Below, piece by piece: positions 17,049-24,819 of a DNA stretch of 64,000 nt. Position numbers and translations under genes: made by a program. The stretch is from Egibacteraceae bacterium. Lineage in GTDB: Bacteria > Actinomycetota > Nitriliruptoria > Euzebyales > Egibacteraceae. Location: NCBI GenBank assembly GCA_030447925.1, contig JAUJNX010000005.1, positions 124,001 to 188,000 on the forward strand, read 5' to 3'. Within the stretch, counting starts at the first letter, position 1. Each line of letters opens with the position of its first letter. Below the pieces are notes generated by a model. The model was not told where the DNA came from, searched no databases, and worked only from the letters and a program-made list of their open reading frames with translations.

Positions 17049-17830
17049 GCGACCCCGGGCTGCGCGGGCACCTCGTCGCCTCGCGGCTGGCGGGCGACGT
17101 CGCCACCTCGCCGCGCTGGACGCTGGACAACTGCGCGAAGCTGGTCGACGGGCAGCCGGACTACACCTTCGGGCTGCCCGACTGGCGGGACGCCGACCTC
17201 GACGACGCCGTCGCGGCCGTCCGGGCGGTCTGCGGGGGCGACCCGTCCGCTGCGGCCGACCCGTACGGTCCCGGCTTCATCGACCCGGACCTGGCCGTCG
17301 CGGCGGTCGCGGTGCACCGGGACCGCCTCGCCGCCGTCGCCCGCGGCGGCGGCGCGCGCGTGCTGCTGGCCACCGGCCACCCGACCGGGCTGCTCCCGCA
17401 CTACGGCGCGATCGCCCGCGCCCTGCAGGCGACCGGGTCCGAGCTGCTCGCCCCCCTCGACGACGTCCTGCTCGCGCCCGAGCCCGGCCCGCGCGGGCGG
17501 CGCGGCATCCGCTTCCTCGACGGCGTCGCCTGCGTGCACGACGGCGCCGCGCTGCGCCACACCCACCTGGCGCGGTTCATGGAGGCGATGCTCGACGAGC
17601 TCGGCGGCGGGCCGGGGGTCGTCGACCTGGTCGTCGCCGACCACGGCATGGCCGGCGCGGCGATCGCGCGCGGCCTGGCGACCCTGTCGATCGCCGACGT
17701 CAACGACCCGGCGCTCCCCCTCGCCCAGGTGCGCGGCCGCACCGACGCGGTCCTGCCCCTGGACGACAACCTCGCCCCACGCCTGTTCCTCCCCGTGACC
17801 GCCGCCGTCCTGGACTGGAACGGGGGCTAG
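17045..17830 (+). CDS. Conserved actinobacterial phosphatase-like protein
   Basis: 261 residues, GTG overlapping the acuC stop. N-terminus LRGHLVASRLAGDVATSPR and the C-terminal block DLVVADHGMAGAAIARGLATLSIADVNDPALPL belong to a conserved actinobacterial family often labelled phosphatase. The middle has GGARVLLATGHPTGLLPHYGAIA. I remember the family but cannot verify a catalytic motif. No membrane segment. Its coupling to an AcuC-like deacetylase is the only context. The stop codon overlaps that of the convergent EEP gene by four bases. Confidence 0.6.
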   Translation: MSDPGLRGHLVASRLAGDVATSPRWTLDNCAKLVDGQPDYTFGLPDWRDADLDDAVAAVRAVCGGDPSAAADPYGPGFIDPDLAVAAVAVHRDRLAAVARGGGARVLLATGHPTGLLPHYGAIARALQATGSELLAPLDDVLLAPEPGPRGRRGIRFLDGVACVHDGAALRHTHLARFMEAMLDELGGGPGVVDLVVADHGMAGAAIARGLATLSIADVNDPALPLAQVRGRTDAVLPLDDNLAPRLFLPVTAAVLDWNGG

Positions 17831-18765
17831 GCAGGGGCCTGGGGGCGGAGGGCGAGGACGACCTCGACGGGGCGGTGGTCCGACCCGCGCGAGGGGCCGA
17901 CGGTGCGCGACACGGTCACCAGCTCGGGGCCGTGGAGCACGTGGTCGATGGGTATCCGCAGCGGGCCCGCCGCCCAGGTGGGCTGCCAGCCGTGCCCGAG
18001 GGCGCTGTCCACCAGCCCCGCGGCGAACAGCGCGCGGAACGGCGGGTACCAGCGCGTCGCGTTGCAGTCGCCGGCGACGACGACGGGGTCGTCCTGCTCG
18101 CCGACCCAGGCGGCGACGGCGGCGAACTCCTCCTCCTGCAGCAGCGCCCCCCGCGGGGTGGTCGGTGCGTAGGGGTGGATGCCCAGGACGCGGACCCGGC
18201 CCCGGCCGACCGGCACGGTGACCGCGAGGGCGGGGCGCGGGCCCAGGTGCAGGACCTCGGCGTCAAGGGGCGCCGCGCGGGTCAGCACGACGGCGCCGTC
18301 GCCGGGGTGCTCGGGGTCGACGCGGGTGACGGTGAAGGGCAGGTCCGCCTCCTCCAGCCGCTTCCCCCAGGTGCCGCCCGCCTCGACGAGCACCACGACG
18401 TCGGCGTCGGACCGCCGCAGCCAGCCGAGGATCTCGTCGTAGCGCTGGTTGACGTAGAGCAGGTTGAAGCTGACCAGGCGCAGCCGCGCGGTGCTGCCGC
18501 GCTCCCTCCGGCGGCGCCACAGCGGGGCGAGCATGCCGGCGTTCAGCGCCGCCGCCCCCGCGCCGGCGGCCGCCCACGACCACCGCCCGCGCAGCCCGAG
18601 CAGCGCCGCGCCGGCGGCCAGCACCGCGGTGAGCTGGGCGCGGAGGTTGGCGGCCACCGCCAAGGGCCAGACGTCGGCGAACCCGCCGACGGTCGCCGCC
18701 CCCGCGACCGCGACCGCGCCGCGCGCCAGCTCCTCCAGGACCCGCCCCGGGCGCCGGCCGCTCAT
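17827..18765 (-). CDS. Membrane-anchored endonuclease/exonuclease/phosphatase (EEP) family protein
   Basis: 312 residues. N-terminal hydrophobic segments (~10-70, with TAVLAAGAALLGLRG and AAALNAGML) precede an EEP catalytic domain: LVSFNLLYVNQRYDEI, ADVVVLVEAGG, VAGDCNATRWYPPF, PIDHVLHG and GSDHRPVEV, covering the Asn, Glu, Asp-x-Asn and His metal and catalytic positions. Three-helix-anchored EEP proteins of this kind occur widely in actinobacteria and probably act outside the membrane on phosphodiesters; the substrate is unknown. It overlaps the exonuclease III gene upstream by four bases, pairing a membrane and a cytoplasmic member of the same superfamily. Confidence 0.8.
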   Translation of the reverse strand: MSGRRPGRVLEELARGAVAVAGAATVGGFADVWPLAVAANLRAQLTAVLAAGAALLGLRGRWSWAAAGAGAAALNAGMLAPLWRRRRERGSTARLRLVSFNLLYVNQRYDEILGWLRRSDADVVVLVEAGGTWGKRLEEADLPFTVTRVDPEHPGDGAVVLTRAAPLDAEVLHLGPRPALAVTVPVGRGRVRVLGIHPYAPTTPRGALLQEEEFAAVAAWVGEQDDPVVVAGDCNATRWYPPFRALFAAGLVDSALGHGWQPTWAAGPLRIPIDHVLHGPELVTVSRTVGPSRGSDHRPVEVVLALRPQAPA

Positions 18766-19547
18766 GCCAGCGCCAGTTCCGCGAGCAGCGGCGCGTGGTC
18801 GGAGGGCTTGGAGCCCTTGCGGTACTCACGGTCGATCCCGCACGACGTCAGCCGCCCGGCCACGTCGGGCGACACCAGCAGGTAGTCGATGCGCAGGCCC
18901 AGCTTCTTGTGGAAGTGCCCGGCGCGGTAGTCCCACCAGGTGTAGCCGGGCTCGTCGGGGTGCAGGTGGCGGTAGGCGTCGGTCAGGCCGGTGGCCAGCA
19001 CCCGCTCGAATCGCCCGCGCTCCTCGGGCGTCACGTGGGTCGACCCGGCGAAGGCGGCGGGGTCGTAGACGTCGAGGTCGCTGCGCATGACGTTCAGGTC
19101 GCCCGCCAGGACGACCCCGCGGTCGCCGCGCTCGTCCAGGATCGCCGCCGCACGGTCGGCCATCGCCTCGAAGAACGTCAGCTTCGCCGCGAAGGTGTCG
19201 GTGCCGACGGCCCGGCCGTTGGGGACGTAGACGCTGACGACGCGCAGGTCGCCGACGTCGGCCTCGACCCAGCGGGCCTCGCCCGCGTCGACCTCGCCGG
19301 GCAGGCCGCGGGCGACCTCGACGGGCGCGGCGCCCACGGGCGCGAGGACCGCGACCCCGGCCCAGCGGCCCGCGCTGTAGTGGACGGCGGCGTAGCCGGC
19401 CTCGGCCAGCTCCGCCTCGGGGAAGGCGTCGGCGCCCGTCTTGGTCTCCTGCAGGCAGACCACGTCCGGGCGGTGCTGGGCGAGCAGCGCCAGGACCCGG
19501 GGGAGGCGCTGCTTCAGGGAGTTGACGTTCCAGGTGGCGATCTTCAC
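18762..19547 (-). CDS. xth: Exodeoxyribonuclease III
   Basis: 261 residues from GTG 19547. Class II AP endonuclease/3'-5' exonuclease acting in base-excision repair. All family motifs are in place: IATWNVNSLKQRLPRVL, VVCLQETKTGADAFP (metal-binding Glu), GDLNV (Asp/Asn) and SDHAPLLAEL (catalytic His), with the WWDYRAGHFHKKLGLRIDYLL block typical of XthA. The start was set by the canonical VKIATWN N-terminus; it overlaps the preceding oxidoreductase gene by four bases, and its own stop overlaps the EEP gene, so the three minus-strand genes form one unit. Confidence 0.93.
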   Translation of the reverse strand: MKIATWNVNSLKQRLPRVLALLAQHRPDVVCLQETKTGADAFPEAELAEAGYAAVHYSAGRWAGVAVLAPVGAAPVEVARGLPGEVDAGEARWVEADVGDLRVVSVYVPNGRAVGTDTFAAKLTFFEAMADRAAAILDERGDRGVVLAGDLNVMRSDLDVYDPAAFAGSTHVTPEERGRFERVLATGLTDAYRHLHPDEPGYTWWDYRAGHFHKKLGLRIDYLLVSPDVAGRLTSCGIDREYRKGSKPSDHAPLLAELALA

Positions 19548-20491
19548 GGGTGCAGGACGAGCTTCCCGACCGTGCGGCGCGCGAGCAGGTCCTCGTGCGC
19601 GCGCCGCGCGTCCTCCAGCGGGTACGCGCCGCCCCCGACGGCGCGGATCGACCCCGCCGCCGCCAGGTCGAGCAGCTCGCGCAGCGCCGCGGTGAACGGC
19701 TCGCCGCGGCGGACCACGTGGGTGAGCCAGAAGCCGACGACGGCGCGGCTGGTGCCGATCAGGGCCGCGGGGTTCAGCCGCGACGGGGCGCGCCGCCCCG
19801 CCATGCCGTAGAACACCAGCCGCCCGAGGGGGGCCAGCGCGGCCAGGCTCGCGTCGAAGACCGGCCCGCCGGTCATCTCCAGGACGACGTCGACGTCGCG
19901 GCCCTCGTTGGCGTCGACCAGCGCCTGGCGCAGGCCGTCCACGGCGGGGTCGACGGCCACGTCGGCGCCCAGCTCCAGGGCCAGGTCGCGCTTCTCCTGG
20001 GTGGAGGCGGTGGCGATGACGCGGCCCGCGCCCCAGCGCCGGGCGAGCTGGACCGCCAGCGACCCGACCCCGCCGGCGGCGGCGTGCACGACGACGCTCT
20101 CGCCCGGCGCGAGGTGGGCGGAGGTGCGCAGGAGGTGCCACGCGGTCGTGCCCTGCAGCACCAGCGCCAGCGCGGTGGTGTCGTCGATGCCGTCCGGCAC
20201 GTCGGCGGCGACGGCCGGCCAGGTCACGGCGCGCTCGGCGTACCCGCCGGTGCCGACCAGGGCGACGACCCGCCGCCCGTCGGGCGTGGTGCCGACGACC
20301 TCGGCCCCCGGGACCAGCGGCAGCGTCGTGGGCGCCAGGTAGCTGTCCTCGGTCTGGTGGGTGTCCGCGTAGTTGACCCCCGCGGCCCGGACGGTGAGGG
20401 GGATCTGCCCCGTCCGGGGCTCCGGGTCCGGGACGTCCGCGACGGTGAGGACCTCCGGGCCGCCGAACCTGGTGATCTGGATCGCGCGCAC
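19544..20491 (-). CDS. Zinc-independent quinone oxidoreductase (MDR family)
   Basis: 315 residues from a GTG. Medium-chain dehydrogenase fold: N-terminal MRAIQITRFGGPEVLTVADV, VRAAGVNYADTHQTEDSY, an ALVGTGGYAERA turn, ALVLQGTTAWHLLRTSAHLAPGESVVVH and the cofactor motif AAAGGVGSLAVQLARRWGAGRVIATAS (NADPH-type). No catalytic or structural zinc ligands are visible, as in QorA-type NADPH:quinone reductases. It is first in a three-gene minus-strand unit with exonuclease III and the EEP protein, and its promoter overlaps that of the divergent YjbR-like gene. Confidence 0.88.
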   Translation of the reverse strand: MRAIQITRFGGPEVLTVADVPDPEPRTGQIPLTVRAAGVNYADTHQTEDSYLAPTTLPLVPGAEVVGTTPDGRRVVALVGTGGYAERAVTWPAVAADVPDGIDDTTALALVLQGTTAWHLLRTSAHLAPGESVVVHAAAGGVGSLAVQLARRWGAGRVIATASTQEKRDLALELGADVAVDPAVDGLRQALVDANEGRDVDVVLEMTGGPVFDASLAALAPLGRLVFYGMAGRRAPSRLNPAALIGTSRAVVGFWLTHVVRRGEPFTAALRELLDLAAAGSIRAVGGGAYPLEDARRAHEDLLARRTVGKLVLHP

Positions 20492-20497
20492 GCGGCG

Positions 20498-20507
20498 AGC
20501 CTACGCT
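20498..20507. promoter_or_regulatory. Bidirectional promoter with two overlapping -10 boxes
   Basis: The decamer AGCCTACGCT contains TAGGCT on the minus strand (six bases from the GTG at 20491) and TACGCT on the plus strand (nine bases from the ATG at 20517), sharing a central TA. Both genes appear nearly or fully leaderless. Confidence 0.6.
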
Positions 20508-20516
20508 GTCGCCCTC

Positions 20517-20873
20517 ATGGCGACCGTGCGCGAGCGGGTCCTGGCGATCCTCGGGGGGTTCCCCGAGGTCGCCGTCGACGGCGACCAGCACCTGCGCTTC
20601 CAGGTGCGCGGGCGGACCTTCGCCTACCACCTGGTCGACCACCACGGCGACAGGCGCGAGGCCCTGCACCTCAAGGCCGCCCCCGGCGCGCAGGCCGCCC
20701 TGGTCGCCGAGGACCCCGCCCGCTTCTTCGTCCCGCCCTATCTCGGCGCCCGCGGCTGGGTCGGCCTGCACCTCGACACCGGCGATGTCGACTGGCGCGA
20801 GCTCACCGACCTCGCCACCGACGCCTACCGCCTCACCGCCCCCGAACGCCTCATCGCCACCCTCCCGCCCTGA
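20517..20873 (+). CDS. MmcQ/YjbR-family protein
   Basis: 118 residues. Fold and motifs follow the YjbR double-wing family: VRERVLAILGGFPEVAVDGDQHLRFQVRGRTFAY, ALHLKAAPGAQAAL, DPARFFVPPYLGARGWVGLHLD and VDWRELTDLATDAYRLTAPERL. These small cytoplasmic proteins are thought to bind DNA or act as accessory proteins; no enzymatic activity is established. It stands alone, divergent from the quinone oxidoreductase and sharing its promoter core. ATG 20517 was chosen because the fold begins there and the -10 TACGCT sits nine bases upstream. Confidence 0.82.
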   Translation: MATVRERVLAILGGFPEVAVDGDQHLRFQVRGRTFAYHLVDHHGDRREALHLKAAPGAQAALVAEDPARFFVPPYLGARGWVGLHLDTGDVDWRELTDLATDAYRLTAPERLIATLPP

Positions 20874-20980
20874 CCCGCCTCGCCGCCACCGCCGGGGAGC
20901 CCTCCGGCATCGGCGGCTGGTCGCCGCCGTGCCGAGGCCGCCGGCGCGGGTGTCCGCGGCGGCGTGCCGGTGGGGTGGGG

Positions 20981-22288
20981 TCAGGCGGGCCGGTCGGGGT
21001 CGCGGCGTCGGGGTGGGGCCAGGGGTGTGCCGCGTGGCAGGGACCGGAAGGTGCGGGTGTGGCGGGTGGCGGTGATCTGGCCGCTGTCGGGCTCCAGCGC
21101 CAGGGTCCAGCCGTGGGTGTGGGTCAGGGTGTGGTGGCGGCGTGATAGCAGGGCGAGGTTGTCGGGGTGGTGGTCGCCGTGGTGTTCGCGGTGGACGAGG
21201 TGGTGGACGTCGCTGTGGCCGACGGGGTCTTGGGAGCCGGGGAACCGGCAGCCGCGATCCCTGGCCTGGACGGCGATGCGGGTCTTGGTGGGGATCGAAC
21301 GGGCGGTGAGCTTGTCGGACACCGCCAGCGGTCTTGCGCCGTCGAACACCACGGCGCGGATGTCGGCGTCGGCCGCGAGGCCGTCGGCGAGCCGGGCGGT
21401 GATCCGCGGCAGCGGCCCGCGCACGTTCAACTCGACGGTCCCTGCCGCCGACGCGGTGAGGTCGGCGACCTGGACGTGAGCGATGAGCAGCGGCCGCGCC
21501 GGACGTCGGCTGTCGCCGCCGAGCCAGTCGGCAGCGATCTGCGCCAGTGCGGTGGCGTACTGCCGCGACCGCGGCCCCGCCGACCACCCCGGCGCCTGCC
21601 CGTCATCATTGGCCGCTGTGTCGGCGTCGCCGCCGCCAACCCCGCCACTGGCGTCGCCCTCGGCAAGGGCTCCGCCGGCAACGGTCCCACTGGCTTGGGC
21701 TGCGGCGGGGGTGGGTGGGCCGGCGGCGGCGTCCAGGGCGTTGAGGATCGGGGCGCCGGTGACCGCGTCGAACTCGCCGTACAGGCGGACGCCGCCGTCG
21801 AGGGCGGCTTGGACCGACACGAAGTTGGCGTCGCGGCGGCGCTGCTCGGCCCGCTCCACGGTGCGCCGGGCGCGCAGGTCGTCGGCGGCCGCGCGGGCGG
21901 CCCAGACCAGATCGTCAGGGTCGAAGCTGTCTGTCGCGCTGGCGGCGACCTGGGCATCCAAGACGTTGCGCTGGGCGGTGGTGAGACGCTTGGCGCCGGT
22001 GGTGATCGCGCGGACCTGACCCCACGACACCGCACCCTCGACGAACAGCGCCGCCACCGCCGGCAGATCCGCCAACGCCTCACCCGCCGCAATCAAGGTC
22101 CGCCGGTCCGCACCCGTCAGACGGCACGCCACACCCAGGAGCAGGTCCAGCGGCAGGCCCTCCACCGCCTCGGACACCCCGGACGAGGCGAGGCGGCCGG
22201 CGAGGACGACGGCGCGGGCGAGGTGGTGCTCGGCGAGGCGGACCTGGGTCAGCAGGTCCGCCAGCTCCTCCGAACACCTGTTCGCCAT
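20981..22288 (-). CDS. DUF222 domain HNH endonuclease (13E12 repeat family)
   Basis: 435 residues. An N-terminal DUF222 helical region (~1-170, with AGRLASSGVSEAVEGLPLDLLLG and VSWGQVRAITTGAKRL), a Gly/Ala-rich low-complexity insert (~190-235), then the C-terminal HNH module DRGCRFPGSQDPVGHSDVHH with HHPDNLALLSRRHH following. The HH doublet and Asn are intact. The family is abundant in actinobacteria, including the 13E12 repeats of M. tuberculosis (one of which, Rv0515, lies in the equivalent region), and behaves like selfish or mobile coding sequence. No transposase partner is adjacent. The promoter on the minus strand has TACGTT seven bases from the ATG. Confidence 0.88.
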   Translation of the reverse strand: MANRCSEELADLLTQVRLAEHHLARAVVLAGRLASSGVSEAVEGLPLDLLLGVACRLTGADRRTLIAAGEALADLPAVAALFVEGAVSWGQVRAITTGAKRLTTAQRNVLDAQVAASATDSFDPDDLVWAARAAADDLRARRTVERAEQRRRDANFVSVQAALDGGVRLYGEFDAVTGAPILNALDAAAGPPTPAAAQASGTVAGGALAEGDASGGVGGGDADTAANDDGQAPGWSAGPRSRQYATALAQIAADWLGGDSRRPARPLLIAHVQVADLTASAAGTVELNVRGPLPRITARLADGLAADADIRAVVFDGARPLAVSDKLTARSIPTKTRIAVQARDRGCRFPGSQDPVGHSDVHHLVHREHHGDHHPDNLALLSRRHHTLTHTHGWTLALEPDSGQITATRHTRTFRSLPRGTPLAPPRRRDPDRPA

Positions 22289-22295
22289 GCCATGG

Positions 22296-22301
22296 AACGT
22301 A
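22296..22301 (-). promoter_or_regulatory. -10 box, leaderless DUF222-HNH gene
   Basis: TACGTT on the minus strand, seven bases before the ATG at 22288; no Shine-Dalgarno. Confidence 0.5.
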
Positions 22302-22318
22302 CCAGGAGGGTGTGACAG

Positions 22319-22522
22319 CTACGGGCGCTCGTTGGGGATCAGGACCCAGGCGATCGCGTACGCCACGATCTGGGGGCCCGGCAGCAGGATCGAGGCGACC
22401 GCCGCGATGCGGACGATGGTGGGGTCCCAGCCGAAGCGGTTGGCGATCCCGGCGCACACGCCGGCGATCATGCGGTTCTGGCGGGGGCGGACGAGGCGGG
22501 GGGCGCCGGCGGTGGCCGACAT
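22319..22522 (-). CDS. PspC domain small membrane protein
   Basis: 67 residues, with GAGAGGA nine bases ahead of the ATG. It consists of the PspC domain only: a basic N-terminus (RLVRPRQNRMIAGVCAGIAN), FGWDPTIVRIAAVAS and one to two membrane helices ending ILLPGPQIVAYAIAWVLIP. PspC proteins are inner-membrane stress sensors that cooperate with PspA-type proteins or two-component systems; no pspA or LiaR homologue is next to it. It stands between the HNH gene and DUF2905, all on the minus strand but apparently with their own starts. Confidence 0.88.
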   Translation of the reverse strand: MSATAGAPRLVRPRQNRMIAGVCAGIANRFGWDPTIVRIAAVASILLPGPQIVAYAIAWVLIPNERP

Positions 22523-22626
22523 CTTCGGGTCCTCTCAGGTGGTCGGTGTGGACGAACCCACTGTCCGCCCGGCGGCCCCCGATCGTCCACCGGGGATGAC
22601 CCCCACCCGCCCCCGACCGGCAGGGG

Positions 22627-22842
22627 TCAGCGGCGCAGCCAGGACAGGAGCAGGCTGACGACCACCGAGACCAGCAGCATCGAGGTGATGGGGATGAAGA
22701 CCTGGGTGCGCTCGCCGCTGATGCGAATGTCGCCGGGCAGGCGCCCGAACCAGGACAGGGCGCCGCTCCACACCAGGGCGCCGACCACCACGACGGCCAC
22801 CCCGAGGCCGATCAGCAGCCGTCCCACCGCGCGCTCGTCCAT
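22627..22842 (-). CDS. DUF2905 family membrane protein
   Basis: 71 residues from ATG 22842. Two membrane helices (RLLIGLGVAVVVVGALVWSG and VFIPITSMLLVSVVVSLLLS) flank the family hallmark LSWFGRLPGDIRISGERTQ. Small DUF2905 proteins are widespread and uncharacterised. The start codon lies only nine bases from the start codon of the divergent SAM hydrolase gene, leaving no separate promoter space. Confidence 0.88.
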   Translation of the reverse strand: MDERAVGRLLIGLGVAVVVVGALVWSGALSWFGRLPGDIRISGERTQVFIPITSMLLVSVVVSLLLSWLRR

Positions 22843-22851
22843 GCTGGGACC

Positions 22852-23661
22852 ATGGTCGCAGCGGTCGTCACGTTCCTCACCGACTACGGGCTGGTCGACC
22901 CGTTCGTCGGGCAGTGCCGGGCGGTGCTCGCGCGGGCGGCGCCGGGCGTGGCGGTCGTGGACCTCACCCACGGCGTCCCGCGCCAGGACATCCTGGCCGG
23001 GGCGGTGCTGCTCGCCGACTGCGTGCCGTACCTGCCGCCGGGCGTGACCGTCGCGGTCGTGGACCCCGGCGTGGGCACCGCCCGCCGCGGGATCGTCGCC
23101 GAGGTCGACCTCGGCGGCGCCCCCCACCGCTTCGTCGCCCCCGACAACGGCCTGGTCGCGCCCGCGCTGGCGGCCTGCGGCGGGGCCACCGCCGCCTGGG
23201 ACCTGCCCGTCCCCGCCGGCATCCCCGCCACCTTCCACGGCCGCGACGTCTTCGCGCCCGCGGCCGCGCGCCTGGCCACCGGGGCCGACCCCGCGGACCT
23301 GGGCGCGCGGCTGGACCCCGCCGCCCTGACGCCCCTCGCACTCCCGTCGGCGACAGCAACACGAGGCCTGCTCGTCGCCCCGGTCCTGCTGACCGACGCC
23401 TTCGGCAACCTCAGCCTGGCGGCCGGCCCCGCCGACCTCGCCGCGGCGGGGCTGGCCCCCGGCGCCGCCCTCCGCGTGGCCGGCCCGGACGGGGCGTACG
23501 AGGCGGTCCTGGCGACCACCTTCACCGACGTGGCGCCGGGCGGGCTGCTGGTCCACCTCGACGCGGCGGGACGGGTGGCGGTGGCCGTGAACGGCGGCAG
23601 CGCGGCCGCCGCGCTGGGGGCGGGGACCGGGGCGCCGATGAGGATCGCCCTGGACGGGTAA
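22852..23661 (+). CDS. SAM hydroxide adenosyltransferase (SAM hydrolase, DUF62/chlorinase-fluorinase fold)
   Basis: 269 residues. The family converts S-adenosylmethionine and water to adenosine and methionine. Visible signatures: VVTFLTDYGLVDPFVGQCRAVL (Asp of the SAM ribose site), VVDLTHGVPRQDI, AVVDPGVGTARRGIVAEV, FVAPDNGLVAPAL and HGRDVFAPAAARLATG. The DPGVGT and APDNG motifs place it with the hydrolases rather than the halogenases, and it lacks the 21-23-residue loop of fluorinase. No ribosome-binding site; CATGCT lies six bases upstream, overlapping the start codon of the divergent gene. Confidence 0.88.
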   Translation: MVAAVVTFLTDYGLVDPFVGQCRAVLARAAPGVAVVDLTHGVPRQDILAGAVLLADCVPYLPPGVTVAVVDPGVGTARRGIVAEVDLGGAPHRFVAPDNGLVAPALAACGGATAAWDLPVPAGIPATFHGRDVFAPAAARLATGADPADLGARLDPAALTPLALPSATATRGLLVAPVLLTDAFGNLSLAAGPADLAAAGLAPGAALRVAGPDGAYEAVLATTFTDVAPGGLLVHLDAAGRVAVAVNGGSAAAALGAGTGAPMRIALDG

Positions 23662-23682
23662 GGGTGCGGCACCGCCAGCGCA

Positions 23683-23688
23683 TAGGCT
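23683..23688 (+). promoter_or_regulatory. -10 box of the epimerase gene
   Basis: TAGGCT 26 bases ahead of the GTG at 23715; predicted leader ~20 bases. Confidence 0.45.
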
Positions 23689-23714
23689 GTTCGCGGACAC
23701 GGACCCGCTTGGAG

Positions 23715-24767
23715 GTGAGGACCGCGGAGGGACGACGGATCCTCGTCACCGGCGTCGCGGGGGAGCTCGCCGGGCAGCTGGTGGCCCGCCTGGAGGCCGA
23801 CGACCGCATCGACTACGTCGCCGGCATGGACGTGCGCGAGCCTGCGGGCCTGGTCCGCACCGAGTTCATCCGCGCCGACCTGCGCAACCCGCTGGTCGCC
23901 AAGGTGATCGAGTCGACGCGCGTCGACACCGTCGTCCACCTCGCCGTCACCGCCGAGCCGGGCAGCGCGGGCGGGCGCACGCGGATGAAGGAGCTCAACG
24001 TCATCGGCACGATGCAGCTGCTCGGCGCGGCGCAGAAGTCGCCGCACCTGCGCCGCATGGTCGTGAAGTCGACGACCGCGGTGTACGGCAGCTCCTCGGC
24101 CGACCCGGCGCTGTTCCGCGAGGACTCCGCCCCCGACAGCGCCCCGCGTGCCGGCTACGCCAAGGACGCCGTCGAGGTCGAGGGCTACGCGCGCGGCTTC
24201 GGCCGCCGGCGTCCCGACGCGACCCTCACCATCCTGCGCTTCGCCAACTTCATCGGCCCGACCATCGACAGCCCGCTGACGCGCTACTTCGCGCTGCCGG
24301 TGGTCCCCATCGTCCTGGGCTACGACCCCCGCGTCCAGCTCGTCCACGTCGACGACGCGGTCAGCGTGCTGGAGCGGGCGATCGCCGAGGACCACCCCGG
24401 CATCTACAACGTCGCGGGTCCCGGCATCCTCTACCTGTCCCAGGCGGTGCGGATGTCGGGGCGGCCGATGGTCCCCGTGCCCCTGCCGCTGCTCAGCCCG
24501 CTGGCGGGGGCGGCCCGCCGCCTGGGCCGGCTCGACGTCAGCCCCGAGCAGCTGCGCTTCCTGCTCTACGGCCGGGTCGGCGAGCTGACCCGGCTGCGCA
24601 CCGTCTTCGGCTACGAGCCGAAGCACTCCACCGCCGACGCGTTCCGCGAGTTCCTCGACGAGCGCATCACCCCGCTGCTGGACCGCAGCCAGATCGACCG
24701 CGCGGAGCGCGAACTGGGTGAGGCCCTCACCCGCGCCGCCGGCTCGCTGGCGGGGACCGGGTCGTGA
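23715..24767 (+). CDS. NAD-dependent epimerase/dehydratase (GalE2-like, extended SDR)
   Basis: 350 residues. Start taken at GTG 23715 because the cofactor motif RRILVTGVAGELAGQLV begins eight residues later; a TTG two codons earlier is possible. Extended SDR features: DTVVHLAV, VVKSTTAVYG, and Tyr/Lys of the catalytic region in RAGYAKDAVEVEGYARGF, an atypical spacing compared with YxxxK (YAKDA). Also TILRFANFIGP and VHVDDAVSVLERAI. Orthologous position to Rv0501 (galE2) ahead of the acyltransferase Rv0502. The epimerase-acyltransferase pair has been split here by an IS110 insertion and a 29-bp repeat array. Substrate unknown. Confidence 0.85.
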   Translation: MRTAEGRRILVTGVAGELAGQLVARLEADDRIDYVAGMDVREPAGLVRTEFIRADLRNPLVAKVIESTRVDTVVHLAVTAEPGSAGGRTRMKELNVIGTMQLLGAAQKSPHLRRMVVKSTTAVYGSSSADPALFREDSAPDSAPRAGYAKDAVEVEGYARGFGRRRPDATLTILRFANFIGPTIDSPLTRYFALPVVPIVLGYDPRVQLVHVDDAVSVLERAIAEDHPGIYNVAGPGILYLSQAVRMSGRPMVPVPLPLLSPLAGAARRLGRLDVSPEQLRFLLYGRVGELTRLRTVFGYEPKHSTADAFREFLDERITPLLDRSQIDRAERELGEALTRAAGSLAGTGS

Positions 24768-24775
24768 GGGCGCCC

Positions 24776-24804
24776 GTGAGCCGCCCGGCGACTGAGGTGC
24801 AGGC
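24776..24804 (+). repeat. 29-bp repeat, isolated left copy
   Basis: One unit beginning GTGAGCCGCCCGGCGACTGA and ending GGTGCAGGC. It is followed by GTGAG of the next unit and then the IS110 left boundary. It encodes the same 10-codon minicistron as the copies on the far side of the insertion. Confidence 0.9.
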
Positions 24805-24819
24805 GTGAGTAGCCCTGTG

